From Anadara kagoshimensis (taxonomy: Eukaryota; Mollusca; Bivalvia; Arcoida; Arcidae), in contig CM037864.1 of NCBI GenBank assembly GCA_021292105.1, forward strand, positions 48,062,094-48,126,093: 64,000 bases of DNA, read 5' to 3'. Made by a program: the position numbers and the translations under genes. Positions 24,248 through 34,945 of this stretch are shown one piece after another. The notes below the pieces were generated by a model. That model made no database searches. It saw nothing but the letters and a program-made list of their open reading frames with translations, and was not told the DNA's origin. Positions within the stretch are counted from its first letter, which is position 1, and every line of letters begins with the position of its first letter.

Positions 24248-24500
24248 TATATACTACATTCTCAATTATAAATACAAATAATAAATAATGCAGTTTTTAT
24301 ATATCATGTTTGAATACATACGATATAGGAGAAAACGGCAATATACAGTTTGACAAGATAAAACCGGAAGCGACTTCCGGTAGGCGTGTACGAGTTACTT
24401 CCCTTTTGTTGCCGTTTTTAACATCGGTTATCTCGAACTCCGGATAAGTCGAACTTTTTGCATTTCCCCGTCGAGTTCGAGATAACGAGAGTCAACTGTA

Positions 24501-25858
24501 TAATAAATCCCAGTAAAAGCTGACCAAGAGAAATGGGAGTGAATTTATTGTAGCTCACCCTACAAAAAGCACCAATGAGACATAACTGATAGAAATAGAA
24601 TTCTGTAGTGAAGCTTATTTGGTAAAAGTGCCTGCGAAGCAGATAGCTGAATGTAACCTTTGACACAATTCCACAGCCATTACTGACAATGAACACTGTA
24701 AAAGAAGGATGTCAAAGTTAAGCATTGGCTGCTAAGTATGAGAACTCTGTCATGGTTCAAAATCTAAAAATACCCCGGACAGTCGGCGAATGTATCTTAT
24801 GTGTAGATATTAAACATGTAATAAGCTAGTGAATCTCATCAGAAACCTGGTGCCAAAGTAATGAGTGGTAAAGTAAACATTTAAGAGATGTTCCTGTACA
24901 AAGCCAAAAATGGCCTGTAATAGCTAAATGATGCAATGACTTACTATATAAAACAGTAAAATCCAGCCTCCGAATTTCAACCTGGTAAAAACCAGGGTGC
25001 TCCTACACAAAGAAGGGACATCAAAATACATAACACAACATAGGTTTGAGAATGAATAAGATGATTATATCTCATTTTGTATGATCCTTCTTAATCTGTA
25101 GATATAATTAAACAATTTATGTACATAAAACAGACATCTTGTTTTCTGGAAATATTAAGCCAAGATTATAGAATCTATAAAAATGAACAAAACAAGTGGT
25201 ATTAACCCTCAAACATAAAAAATTGATTCCCAAAAATAAATAAAAAAAGGAGAAACAATTCTTATTTTATCACGTAGTGGTAATAAATATTCCTATCATC
25301 TTCCTAATAGTTCAATCGTAACTCTGACAACATAATGTGGTTCTTACATCATCTATCATTTACAAACACCAATACGACCATGATTTGTAACAAACAGCTG
25401 CTGAAACTGACGGAATATGACGTCAGTAAAACAATAAAGTTTATACAAACCAGATTGGTTTTTATGATTTATCTAATTAAAACAAAATGATACACTTACT
25501 TACCTATCTCTGATCTTTAAAAATCTAGACAGTTTGTTTGTTTGTTTTTATTCCATATTTTTTCCAGACATGTGCACATTGCAATTCTGTTTCCTATAAA
25601 TGTTATGATAAATTTGACATTGTATGGGTTGATAAAGACAATGTGTATCATGATTTGGAGAAAAATAAAACATTAGTTCCTTAAATACACACTTTTTTGT
25701 CCTTACAAGATTAAAAGATTTGTAAATTTTGGCAATTAATAAAGTTCTGATGTTTTATGTTGGATTAATGGGAAAATGTTGTTTGTTTAAAAGGGTCATA
25801 AGCAATGTTTACTGTTCATGAATAGAATACCTTAATAAAATTGTTAGTAAGTAGAGTT
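24501..25858. other. AT-rich spacer
   Basis: No exon, RNA gene or array is recognised. A single eroded SINE follows at 25859. Confidence 0.5.
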
Positions 25859-26090
25859 GAATAAAGGTGTTTAGGTCCCACACAAGATTCTTTCACTTAC
25901 AATGAGGCAGTCTATTCTGGGAATGAGGTGGAAACCAGAGTGCCTGTAAAAAAAAAAAACACTTTTGGCAAGCAAACTGGCAAACAAACTGGCAAACAAA
26001 CTCACACTAGAATCTGCCAAAGAAGGGTTCAAACCCAGGGGGATGAGAGGTGCTATAATCCGGTTTTTGACCACTTGGCAACCAAGACTC
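25859..26090 (-). mobile_element. tRNA-derived SINE, family 3, minus strand
   Basis: The minus strand reads GGTTGCCAAGTGG (box A-like), then GGGTTTGAACCC (a perfect box B-like palindrome) and a body ending AAAGAATCTTGTGTGGGACC. A short (GGCAAACAAACT)n repeat sits in the body. Confidence 0.6.
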
Positions 26091-26356
26091 CTTGTAAATG
26101 AAATAAAGTAATTTGTATCTGAAAAATATGTACTATGTTATTTATAACCACTGCAATAAAGAACATAAAGCAAGAATTGAACAAAATAAGGAAAACAAGA
26201 GAAGATATACTCATGTTGATATAAAAATATTATACACTTCATGAACAAACAGTCAATCATGCCCTTTAGTCTTGTACTGAGTTTTGTGTTCAGTGTTCAT
26301 CTCTAGTATAGGTCAATTATCGGTCTTTTACTTCTGATGGCAGAGTGTTTATATGC

Positions 26357-26392
26357 ATGGGAGAGTCTGTACTTCCTAAGCTGGTAATAAAA
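26357..26392 (+). CDS. Coding exon 1 (start codon) of an adaptor-like protein
   Basis: The exon encodes the 12 residues MGESVLPKLVIK and runs into a strong donor, GTAAGT, at 26393. An in-frame TAG lies about 48 bases upstream, so translation cannot extend far, and the ATG at 26357 is the only in-frame start before the donor. The splice leaves phase 0, matching the phase-0 entry of the next exon 225 bp away. I take this as a first coding exon because of the phase match and donor quality. It could instead be an alternative first exon of a longer transcript whose other exons lie outside the window. No TATA box or promoter element is clear upstream. Confidence 0.55.
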
Positions 26393-26617
26393 GTAAGTTG
26401 TATGTGTGTATAATCATGCCTTTCTATGCTTAATTTGTCACAACATCCTTAATGTTAAAATAGACTCGCTGTATACCTTGCCATCAGATCGTAGACAACC
26501 TATAACCAAGTTGTCCGATTGCATTCAGCCAATGAAATTAGTTCCTTCCAAAGTGTATGCAAACTTGTTATTTTCTAGTCAAAATTTTTGAAAACCATGT
26601 ATTTTTGTATTTTGCAG

Positions 26618-26749
26618 ATAGAACTTTTAACACCAAAACAGAATGGATCAGTGGAGAATGATGACCAAGAGAAGAGCTCTGCTTCAATTAAAACCATGTG
26701 GAAGAAAGCTTTCAAAAGCTTAAAGACAAGCTCAGCAGAAAATAAATTG
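26618..26749 (+). CDS. Coding exon 2, basic WKKAFKSLK segment
   Basis: The acceptor TTTTTGTATTTTGCAG precedes the exon and GTGAGT follows it. Its 44 codons are open in phase 0 at both ends. The product starts IELLTPKQNG, has an acidic-polar stretch (ENDDQEKSS) and then the basic amphipathic segment KTMWKKAFKSLK, ending SSAENKL. The composition is markedly less AT-driven than surrounding intron and the codons look used. The basic aromatic segment could bind membrane or a partner, but that is inference. The family is discussed under exon 4. The intron that follows is about 10.7 kb and contains E2 and several SINEs. Confidence 0.75.
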
Positions 26750-27118
26750 GTGAGTTATTCTCTTTGATATTGATTAAATAAACTTTTCAAGTAAAATCGA
26801 AAATAGGAAGGTTTCAACAAGTGTCTGGATGGACAGAAGGATGAGAGTTTGAATTTAATAATAATAAATAAATAGACATTTTCAGCTTATCTGTATAAAT
26901 TAAAACAATATTTATGACATAGGTCTCAGTACCCAACAGCAGCAATGTCATATAGGTACCTAACATAAGTGCAAGTTTAGATTCTGTGTTTTTAATGAAG
27001 TAGATGTGTACACAAGGTACACTTTCTGACAGTATTGTCCTTGTATAAAAAGGTAACTGGGGATGATTCTGTGGCCAAGCTAACTCAAAGAAGGCAAGTT
27101 GTTTAAACTAGCAAGAAC

Positions 27119-27375
27119 TGTCAGTAAAGCTGACTTATCCCCCTCTCTCTCTCCACCCACCCCAGTTTTGTCACCATGCATCTAAATCTGGTATGCAACA
27201 CATTGCCTTAGCTTGATTTACATTTGTGCCAAGTTTATTTAAATTCCATCCATAGCCATGGAAGATGTAGAACATATGTGATATTGAGACAGACGGACAA
27301 ATAGATGGAGAGATGGTGATTCCTATATACCCCCTAAACTTTGTTTGCAAAGTGGGGGTTATAATTACCAAAGTT
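27119..27375 (-). mobile_element. Short tandem-repeat-element relative, minus strand
   Basis: The minus strand starts near 27370 with TAACCCCCACTTTG-CAAA-CAAAGT..AGGGGGTATA, a terminal hairpin like that of the element at 46229. A variable segment carrying ATCTATTTGTCCGTCTGTC follows. It has the same plan as E1-E5 (terminal hairpin, CCGTC-type stretch, AAACTTGG block) but no tandem core. The far end is not defined. Confidence 0.5.
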
Positions 27376-27474
27376 TTTACATCACATACAATATATGTCT
27401 GTTAGTAAAGAAGTAAATCAGTAAATTTGTATCCAACATTGCCATTTTGAAACTACAAACCCCACCTCTATCAA

Positions 27475-27778
27475 ACTACCACGGTAGCTCAGTTGGTAGA
27501 GTGGAAGGTAGTGGGTTTCAATCCCTAGCGGGTCTGATCCAAGACTTGAAAGTGGGTAGTGACTGTTTTTTCGCCAAGCACAGCATTATGAAGTGAAAAT
27601 CACAGGTCTGGTGTCATCATAGGCTTGACACAATGAGGAACCCTACTGTAAAATGCCATCTGCGCAACACACAGACAAAATTTCTGCACCTTTGCCTATA
27701 GCTGGGGATGTCTCAATATAAATCTCTGTGAAATATCTTTGACTGGGACATTAAACTCCATTTCTCAAATCAAGTGAC
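27475..27778 (+). mobile_element. tRNA-derived SINE, family 1, most complete copy
   Basis: The head has CCACGGTAGCTCAGTTGGTAG (box A) and GTGGGTTTCAATCCC (box B-like) at tRNA spacing. The body has GGTCTGATCCAAGACTTG, GTGACTG, GCCAAGCACAGCATTA and GCCTATAGCTGGGGATGTCT, and the tail is GACTGGGACATTAAACTCC. It lies in intron 2 of the gene, in the sense direction. A cloverleaf acceptor arm is absent. Confidence 0.85.
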
Positions 27779-28369
27779 CTCTAGCAAGGGTATTCATGGG
27801 TTAACTGAACTTGTAACTGGATCCTATAGCATTTTGCCTACTAACCCAAGTTTGTACTCTGTAAGATGCCAAAACTTGATAAAAAAGAATTATTATAACA
27901 AGGATAATTTGTTAATGCATATAACATAAAAACAATTCAATTAGAATTTAGCTTTTGTAATTTATGACAGGGCTTGTCATTATTTTAAAGTGGTATTTCT
28001 GATGATAGGGGTATGTCATTAAAGCAGAATTTTTGATGTGTATTTAACAGTCATTGTGACTTAACAGATATAGCCAGCATGTAAAAACTCAGCATGTAGG
28101 CTGTAACTTAATGGTGCAATAAAAATAAGGCTTAAGAGATTCTCCTTGTTTTAGAAGTACATGTAATAAAAAATGTGCTAAAACCCAAATTTTGTCTTTC
28201 TCTTTCTAAAAAAACCATACTAAATCATTTGTTCATTATGATGCACTAATGTACCTCATGAAGTTTTTTGATGATATAATGATTTGTAAGCTGTTTCAGT
28301 TTTCCAAACATAGAGTCTGTGTGTTAAAAACAAAGCCTCTCTGTTTTACACCAAAGTCTCAATTCTTTT

Positions 28370-28765
28370 ACTTACATCAAGGTTTCGAACTGCCAAGGGA
28401 AGAAAGCCTCTGGCATTCAGTCACTCTGACAAACTAAGATCTGCTCTATAAAGACAATTAGAAGCACTGTGATCTGTAAGCAAACTGGTGCTCTCTGCAA
28501 GTGTGGAACAATTAATATAGCTGGTTGACTTGCATTCTAGCGATACATTGATATGTGAAGAATACAGGACTGTCCAGAGAAAACCACTGACATTTAGCAA
28601 ACTGACAAACTTTGTTAAACTAGGATCTGCTCCGGGCTAGGAGTTGTAGGCAATGAAAATCACTGTGATCTGCAAGCAAGCTGGTGCTTTCTGCAAGGGT
28701 AGAACATTTCAAATAGCTGGTTGACTTCCATTCTAGCGATACATTGATATGTGAAGAGCAACTGA
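28370..28765. repeat. Direct duplication, about 195-bp unit
   Basis: Blocks GCACTGTGATCTGTAAGCAA, CTGGTGCT[CT]TCTGCAAG, TAGCTGGTTGACTT and CATTCTAGCGATACATTGAT occur at 28468-28560 and again, with few changes, at 28661-28760. A weaker relative (CTGTGATCTGCAAGCCAGCA) is at 7133. Confidence 0.8.
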
Positions 28766-29195
28766 TCAGAACCTTTAATTTTGACAGTTATCGTCATAGA
28801 TGTAACAAAAATAAATGGAAATACTAAAATACATAATTCTTAACATCAAAAGGGTTATCATCAATATGTGAAAGTAATTATGAAAGTAATTAAGAAGAAA
28901 GATCAATGAATGCATAAATGACTTAGTAATGTTACACCTCTACAAATACAGCAGCTTAACAGGTGGGTTAACGAACAGTGCTCCTGTCTGGTGGTACAAC
29001 CCCGGTCATGTACATAAATATCTTAATGAAAATGTTAAAGGTGAAACAAAACTCTAAAACAATATGGTACATTAAGGCTTTACTCATCCCTTTAACATCC
29101 TGAGACAAAATAAGAAGAGATAATTATTATGTTAATATACAGTAACTTTGGATATTGGTGTCAGTTAATTTTCAGGAAAATCATTTTTTGTTTTT
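28766..29195. other. Intronic AT-rich spacer
   Basis: No feature is recognised between the duplication and E2. Confidence 0.5.
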
Positions 29196-31500
29196 AGCTC
29201 ACCTGACCGAAGGTCATGTGAGCTTATGGCATAGCGCAGCGTGTGTATGTGCGTGTGTGCGTCGTTAACACCTATTTTCGACTTCTCCTCTGAAACTACT
29301 GGACAGTTTTTAATGAAACTTTGTCAGAAGTATATATGGGTCGGTGCAATTCAGATTTGTTCGTGGCGTTGCCATGGCTACCATAACTAGGTCAAGGTGA
29401 CCTAGGGGTGCAAAAATCTTAAAAAATCTTCTTCTCCGAAAGTACTGATTGGAGAAAAAATCTGATGTGATATTTGGCTTCTCTAGGGTCTTAAGCCTAT
29501 AGTTTGTTCATTTTGTAAAAATCGGATAAAAAATAGGTTACGCGTTTTTGCGTTTAATTTTGAAAAAATCGTAAAATAGCTTCAAATTGTTATAACTTGA
29601 CTATTTGACCAGATAATGACATGGGGTTTTCAGTTTTGACATCTTCTTGTTAGTATCTTCAAAATGAGGTCAAGATCAATTGTGAAGGTCGTGACCTAAT
29701 TTTTTTTACCTCTGATTATAATTATTATCTCGAAAACTATAAACTTTTTGTATAGGCATGTATATTAGAATGTTGTAGGTATTGATACAACAATCATTTT
29801 GATGTATAGAAAAAGGTCATGGGTTCAAAGGTCAAGGTCACAGATGTGAAACAATACCGAAATGGTTAATTATCTCGAAAACTATAAACTTTTTGTATAG
29901 GCATGTATATTAGAATGTTGTAGGTATTGATACAACGATCATTTTGATTTATAGAAAAAGGTCATGGGTTCAAAGGTCAAGGTCACAGATGCGAAACAAT
30001 ACCGAAATTGTTAATTATCTCGAAAACTATAAACTTTTTGTATAGGCATGTATATTAGAATGTTGTAGGTATCAATACAATGATCATTTTGATGTATAGA
30101 AAAAGGTCATGGGTTCAAAGGTCAAGGTCACAGATGTGAAACAATACTGAAATGGTTAATTATCTCGAAAACTATAAACTTTTTGTATAGGCATGTATAT
30201 TAAAATGTTGTAGGTATTGATACAACGATCATTTTGATGTATAGAAAAAGGTCATGGGTTCAAAGGTCAAGGTCACAGATGTGAAACAATACTGAAATTG
30301 TTAATTATCTCGAAAACTATAAACTTTTTGTATAGGCATGTATATTAGAATGTTGTAAGTATTGAAACAACGATCATTTTGATGTATAGAAAAAGGTTAT
30401 GGGTTCAAAGGTCAAGGTCACAGATGCGAAACAATACCAAAATGTTTAATTATCTCGAAAACTATAAACATTTTGTATAGGCATGTATATTAGAATGTTG
30501 TAGGTATTGATACAATGATCATTTTGATGTATAGAAAAAGGTCATGGGTTCAAAGGTCAAGGTCACAGATGTGAAACAATACAGAAATGGTTAATTATCT
30601 CGAAAACTATAAACTTTTTGTATAGGCATGTATATTAGAATGTTGTAGGTATTGATACAACGATCATTTTGATGTATAGAAAAAGGTCATGGGTTCAAAG
30701 GTCAAGGTCACAGATGCGAAACAATACCAAAATGTTTAATTATCTCGAAAACTATAAACATTTTGTATAGGCATGTATATTAGAATGTTGTAGGTATTGA
30801 TACAATGATCATTTTGATGTATAGAAAAAGGTCATGGGTTTAAAGGTCAAGGTCACTGATGTGAAACAATACCGAAATGGTTAATTATCTCGAAAACTAT
30901 AAACATTTTGTATAGGCATGTATATTAGAATGTTGTAGGTATTGATACAATGATCATTTTGATGTATAGAAAAAGGTCATGGGTTTAAAGGTCAAGGTCA
31001 CAGATGTGAAACAATACCGAAATGGTTAATTATCTCAAAATCTATAAACTTTTTGTATAGGCTTGTATATTAGAATGTTGTAGGTATTGATACAATGATC
31101 ATTTTGATGTATAGAAAAAGGTCATGGGTTCAAAGGTCAAGGTCACATATGCGAAACAATACCGAAATGTTTAATTATCTCGAAAACTATAAACATTTTG
31201 TATAGGCATGTATATTAGAATGTTGTAGGTATCGATACAACGATCATTTTGATGTATAGAAAAAGGTCTTGGGTTCAAAGGTCAAGGTCACAGATGTGAA
31301 ACAATACTGAAATGGTTAATTATCTTGAAAACTATTAACTTTTTGTATAGGCATGTATACTAGAATGTTGTAGGTATTAATACAACGGTTATCATGATGT
31401 AAAAAAAAAGTCATTGGGGTTTAGTATTTATGTTTTCTTTAAATCTATCAGCTAGCCATTAGTTATCAGGTGAGCGTATCAGGCCCATGGGCCTCTTGTT
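29196..31500 (+). mobile_element. E2: Helentron-associated/'pearl'-like element with 145-bp core
   Basis: It starts AGCTCACCTGACC-GAA-GGTCATGTGAGCT after a T run. A (GTGC/GTGT)n-like stretch follows, then about 450 bp of unique leader that includes CTTCTCCTCTGAAACTACTG. Next come 12 units of about 145 bp, then the tail ATCAGGTGAGCGTATC with the palindrome AGGCCCATGGGCCT and CTTGTT. It lies in intron 2 of the gene in sense orientation. It is nearly collinear with E4. No protein is encoded. Confidence 0.8.
29735..31400. repeat. E2 tandem core, 12 units of about 145 bp
   Basis: Counting TATAGGC[AT]TGTATA gives 12 occurrences (from about 29751 to 31346) spaced 143-148 bp. Each unit also holds CATTTTGATGTATAGAAAAA and GGTTCAAAGGTCAAGGTCA (nine exact copies and two single-base variants in E2), then TTAATTATCTCGAAAACTAT. 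Confidence 0.95.
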
Positions 31501-31885
31501 TAGATGTTGGCATACTTTTATTTTATGCAGTTGGTATGATGGTTAGTGCATTGCAAGTAAATTATGATATATCAAAATAAAAAATTTGTGACTTGTTACT
31601 TGTGAATTTATGCAAAAGTAAAATAAAATGAAAATTGATTGGGACTTAGAACCTAGTGATCTAAAGTGTCATTGTATATAGAACACAGCGTTACTTATCA
31701 CCTAGAAACAAGTCCCTCTTGTGGCAGATACTTGTGTCCAATAGGTTGTTAGTTTACTTTCTACTGATGCTTATAACAAAAACACCAATCCTTCCTACCA
31801 CCCACCCACCTTTCCACCAAATATAAACTGACATAAAATAATCAGAAATGAAATGAAATTAACTACCAATAACTATTGCTATTCA
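31501..31885. other. Intronic spacer
   Basis: Nothing is recognised. A pyrimidine-poor stretch includes the C-rich tract CCTACCACCCACCCACC at about 31795. Confidence 0.5.
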
Positions 31886-31888
31886 TTG

Positions 31889-31919
<31 letters not shown>

Positions 31920-32285
31920 GTTGATCTCCAATGTAATGTTGTTTTGTAATACAAAGTCATCTTATGAATTCCCTCTGTAAATACATCACACTGTTTATGT
32001 TAAAAAAGAACAGCTTCCAGTCGTGTCTGAAAACTGACAGACAGGTCCTCAAAAAAATCGGATGAATCTTTGGTCCATCTCTCTCTCTCTCTCTCTCTAT
32101 TTCCACTGTCAATCTTCTACATAATACTTGTTTGTAATTCCTCTAGTCAATTACACTGTAATTACATCACACTTTTTGTGTTGAAAAGGAACAGCTTCAA
32201 GTCGTGTCTGGAAAATGACAGACAGATCCTAGAGAATTCGGATAAATCTGTAGTCAAGAGATCTCGGATCGGAAATCCACAGATG
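31886..32285. repeat. (CT)n plus 190-bp direct duplication
   Basis: Two (CT)n runs (about 31889-31919 and 32078-32098) each precede a copy of a unit sharing TTTGTAAT, AATTCCTCT, TACATCACACT, AACAGCTTC[CA]AGTCGTGTCT and GACAGACAG[GA]TCCT. The (CT)n run is part of the duplicated unit. Confidence 0.85.
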
Positions 32286-32844
32286 ATTTATATATAATAC
32301 ACTAGTAATGGCTCTCTTGATTATGTTTCTCAGAAAAACTTTTTCTCTCGTCACTTAACGATTCCTCGGGGATTGAAGTTGATGAAGATCAATGGCACAG
32401 ACAAATGACCAATGAAAACGTGTCACACAAAAATCTCGTTACTTGCATTAATAGAGTCGTCAGATATACCACTTTGTTGTTATTTTAGACACTATTGTTC
32501 AATATAAACATTGAGAATCAAACAAATCATTATTCACAATAATAGAGTTGTCACAGTAACCATTTTAGATACCATTGTAGACACAATTGTCCGATATTAC
32601 CATCGATGACCAGAGACTTTTGGATTACATCTTTACAGAATTCAATGTTATACAATTTATCGCTAAACAACGCTTAAATTAGTTTAGTCTATATTAGGTA
32701 ATTCTTCACATCACATGACATAAATCATGTGATTCAATTAGATTACATCGATACACTCTGACAACAAGAAATAAACTATTTTTACCCTGTTGCACTCTTC
32801 CATTTATTATATGGCTTTATTGGTTTGATTGTCTGTAGTGACTT
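32286..32844. other. Intronic spacer
   Basis: A loose internal repetition is visible at 32450-32640 (AATAGAGT[CT]GTCA, ACCA[CT]TTT, GACACTATTGTTC / GACACAATTGTCC), probably another old tandem duplication. No coding or RNA feature is seen. Confidence 0.5.
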
Positions 32845-33236
32845 GTACCACTGCTATGGTTGCTTATTTGGTAAAGTGCTCTGCTCTATATGTAGATTTA
32901 ACCACTGCAGTAGCTCATTTGGTAGAGTGCTCACTCTGTAAGTGGAAGGTCTTAGGTTTGAATCCTGACTGGGCCTGACCTAAGACTTAAAAGTGGGTAG
33001 TGACTGTTCTTTCAACAAGCATTTGGCATTACAAAATGAAAGTTACGGTTCTTTCGAGTGGGAACTTAAAATAAACAAGGTCCCATGTCACAGTGGGCTT
33101 GGCAACCTAAAGAACCCTTCTGTATAGCGCAATGCACAGGCAAAATTTCTGCATTTTTGCCTATAGCTGGCAACGTCTAATAGATATTAGTGAAATATTC
33201 TTGACTGGGACATTAAACACCATTACTCAATTTAAC
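32845..33236 (+). mobile_element. tRNA-derived SINE, family 1, with two heads in tandem
   Basis: A full SINE runs from 32898 (CCACTGCAGTAGCTCATTTGG, then AGGTTTGAATCCTGAC as box B) to the tail GACTGGGACATTAAACACC. Immediately upstream, 32848-32895 (CCACTGCTATGGTTGCTTATT, GGTAAAGTGCTCTGCTC, TATATGTAGATTTAA) is a second, truncated tRNA-like head in the same direction. Nested insertion or template switching would both explain it. Confidence 0.8.
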
Positions 33237-33600
33237 TCTATATGTGGATTTTATGTCCATCTAGGTCTGACCCAGATTTTAAGTATAACATATACAGGTA
33301 TTTGTATCAAATTACTGAAAGTGTCAGCCTTTAGTAGACCATTTGCTCTGTAAATGGGTTATGAGTTTGAATGCCACCAAATCTGAGAAAGGTCCAAATT
33401 ATTGGCTGTGGTAATACTATTGCTTGATACTATGCATTTAGATTTAAATTCTGCAAAGTGATGTTCTTAAGACTGCTGATTACTAAATTTTAATATTTGC
33501 TTGTTTTTCTTTCAACAAGCACTAAGCATTTAAAAATGAAAGTCTCTGGTCTTTTAAACGAGACCTTTAAAACCAATGGCCCTTGTCAAAGTATTACAGA
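33237..33600 (+). mobile_element. SINE family 1 fragments
   Basis: Fragments match the head (CATTTGCTCTGTAAATGGGTT, GAGTTTGAATGCC) and then the middle body (TTTCAACAAGCACTAAGCATT, GAAAGTCTCTGGTCTTTT). They form an eroded further copy directly downstream of the double-headed one. Confidence 0.6.
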
Positions 33601-34169
33601 CAGGTTTTACTGTGTATTAGTAATCAATTCATTTAGAAGTTGGTGCATAAACAGGAGTGGGACTTATACTTCATTGTAATGCCAAGATACAGAGAGATAG
33701 AGTATAGAATTATGGCAGATAAAATGATGACCTCAAATTCTTGACCCCACAATGGACACAATTCTGCTTACCCCTACCTCAATTTTGGCATTATAATTAT
33801 TCGGACATTAGTGTTTAAGAAGATATACTTTTATACATCAGAATACATATCTACTTGTCTCATCACTGTAGTTACTTAATGATCATACACTAATGGTGCT
33901 ATATTATGGAACGGAGGCGTCTGGATAAAAGTTGACCGACTGCTATAGGGGATAGGTTTTTGTTATGATAGCTGGATTCATCAAGGCACATTCTGAAAGA
34001 CCTTCAGACAACTTGGATCCTAAAATCTGATTCCCATATACTTCAATAAAAGTGGACAAAAGAACTTTCTAGTCTGCATTGCAAATTTATTCTTCAAATC
34101 TGATTCCCCATGTCTTGGTAGAAGTGGACAATTAAATTGAACTCTTACTCTGTATTTTAAAAATATCCT

Positions 34170-34252
34170 TGTATTTCTGCAGCTTCACAAATAGCTGGTG
34201 ACATCTTGATTTAAGTGAAGTAATCTTGACTTTGATGTAAATCTCCCATTAG
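34170..34252 (+). mobile_element. SINE family 1, 3' fragment
   Basis: TTTCTGCAGCTTCACAAATAG, CTGGTGACATCTTGATTTAAG and TGACTTTGATGTAAATCTCC match the family 1 3' end. Confidence 0.6.
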
Positions 34253-34260
34253 CATGATTA

Positions 34261-34494
34261 GGGGCCAGTTACTCAAAACTTGATTAGTTTAATCAATTGA
34301 TTAGTCAAAATTTGAATTTCTCAGAATTTCAGATCTGTTGTGAAATTAATGTTGAAAGTGAATAAAATTCCATCAAACTAAAGCATATCATTACAAAACT
34401 ATCAATTTGATATAGAGTTATTTTGATTTTTATCTACTTTGTAAATTTATGTTAATCATTGATTAAACTAGCCAAGCTTAGAACAATTGGGTCC
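34261..34494. mobile_element. MITE-like element with GGGGCC ends
   Basis: Left arm GGGGCCAGTTACTCAAAACT, TGATTAGTTTAATCAATTGA and right arm AATCATTGATTAAACTAGCC, AAGCTTAGAACAATTGGGTC are inverted repeats of about 44 bp with mismatches. Its ends resemble the GG[GT]CC-ended elements at 37729 and 53716, suggesting a broad family. Confidence 0.7.
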
Positions 34495-34737
34495 AGATTT
34501 GACCACCAACTGTCCAAAATATATAGGGACTACCAGTAGCTATCATAGGTTTTAGTCCATTATGTGACCACAAACTTTCAAAGAATATAAGAGGAATAGG
34601 TTTAAAATACCATTGAAGGATGGTTTAAAGCATGTACATGTTCAGACATTTACACATATATTACAATCCATTAAAATAATTTCTTCATTCTAAAATAATT
34701 TAAGTAGACATATTGAAGTCCTATTTCTACATATTTA

Positions 34738-34945
34738 TGTTGCCTCGTTGGCAAAGTAAAGTGTAAATTTACCAATCTCAGTGCCTCTCATCTAGATTCA
34801 AATCCCACTTGAGAAGCCTAGTACAAGAAAGTTTGCCAAAGATCGGTGGTTTTCTCTGGACACTTCAGTTTCCTCCACAATTCCTGATATGAGGGCCTCA
34901 ATATTCTTCACTTGGGAATAAAACTATTCAAATAAAAACAAATCC
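34738..34945 (+). mobile_element. tRNA-derived SINE-like repeat, family 3
   Basis: GTTGCCTCGTTGGCAAAGTA resembles box A and AGATTCAAATCCCACTT resembles box B at tRNA spacing. The body is TTCTCTGGACACTTCAGTTT, CCTCCACAATTCCTGA. The same body words occur near 14816 (GGCACTCCAATTTCCTCCAC), so it is dispersed. Confidence 0.55.

Larger units (their letters stand above)
21965..24498. mobile_element. pogo/Tigger-type element, split by E1
   Basis: Left end CAGTTGAATCTCGTTATCTC and right end GATAACGAGAGTCAACTG are inverted repeats flanked by TA (21963-21964, 24499-24500). Further inside, [GT]CTCGAACTCGGATATCTCG-type motifs repeat near both ends. Removing the nested E1 (22594-24247) leaves about 880 bp, too short for an intact transposase, and no DDE or CENP-B-like helix-turn-helix coding is visible. 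The order of insertion is clear: this element landed first. Confidence 0.85.
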
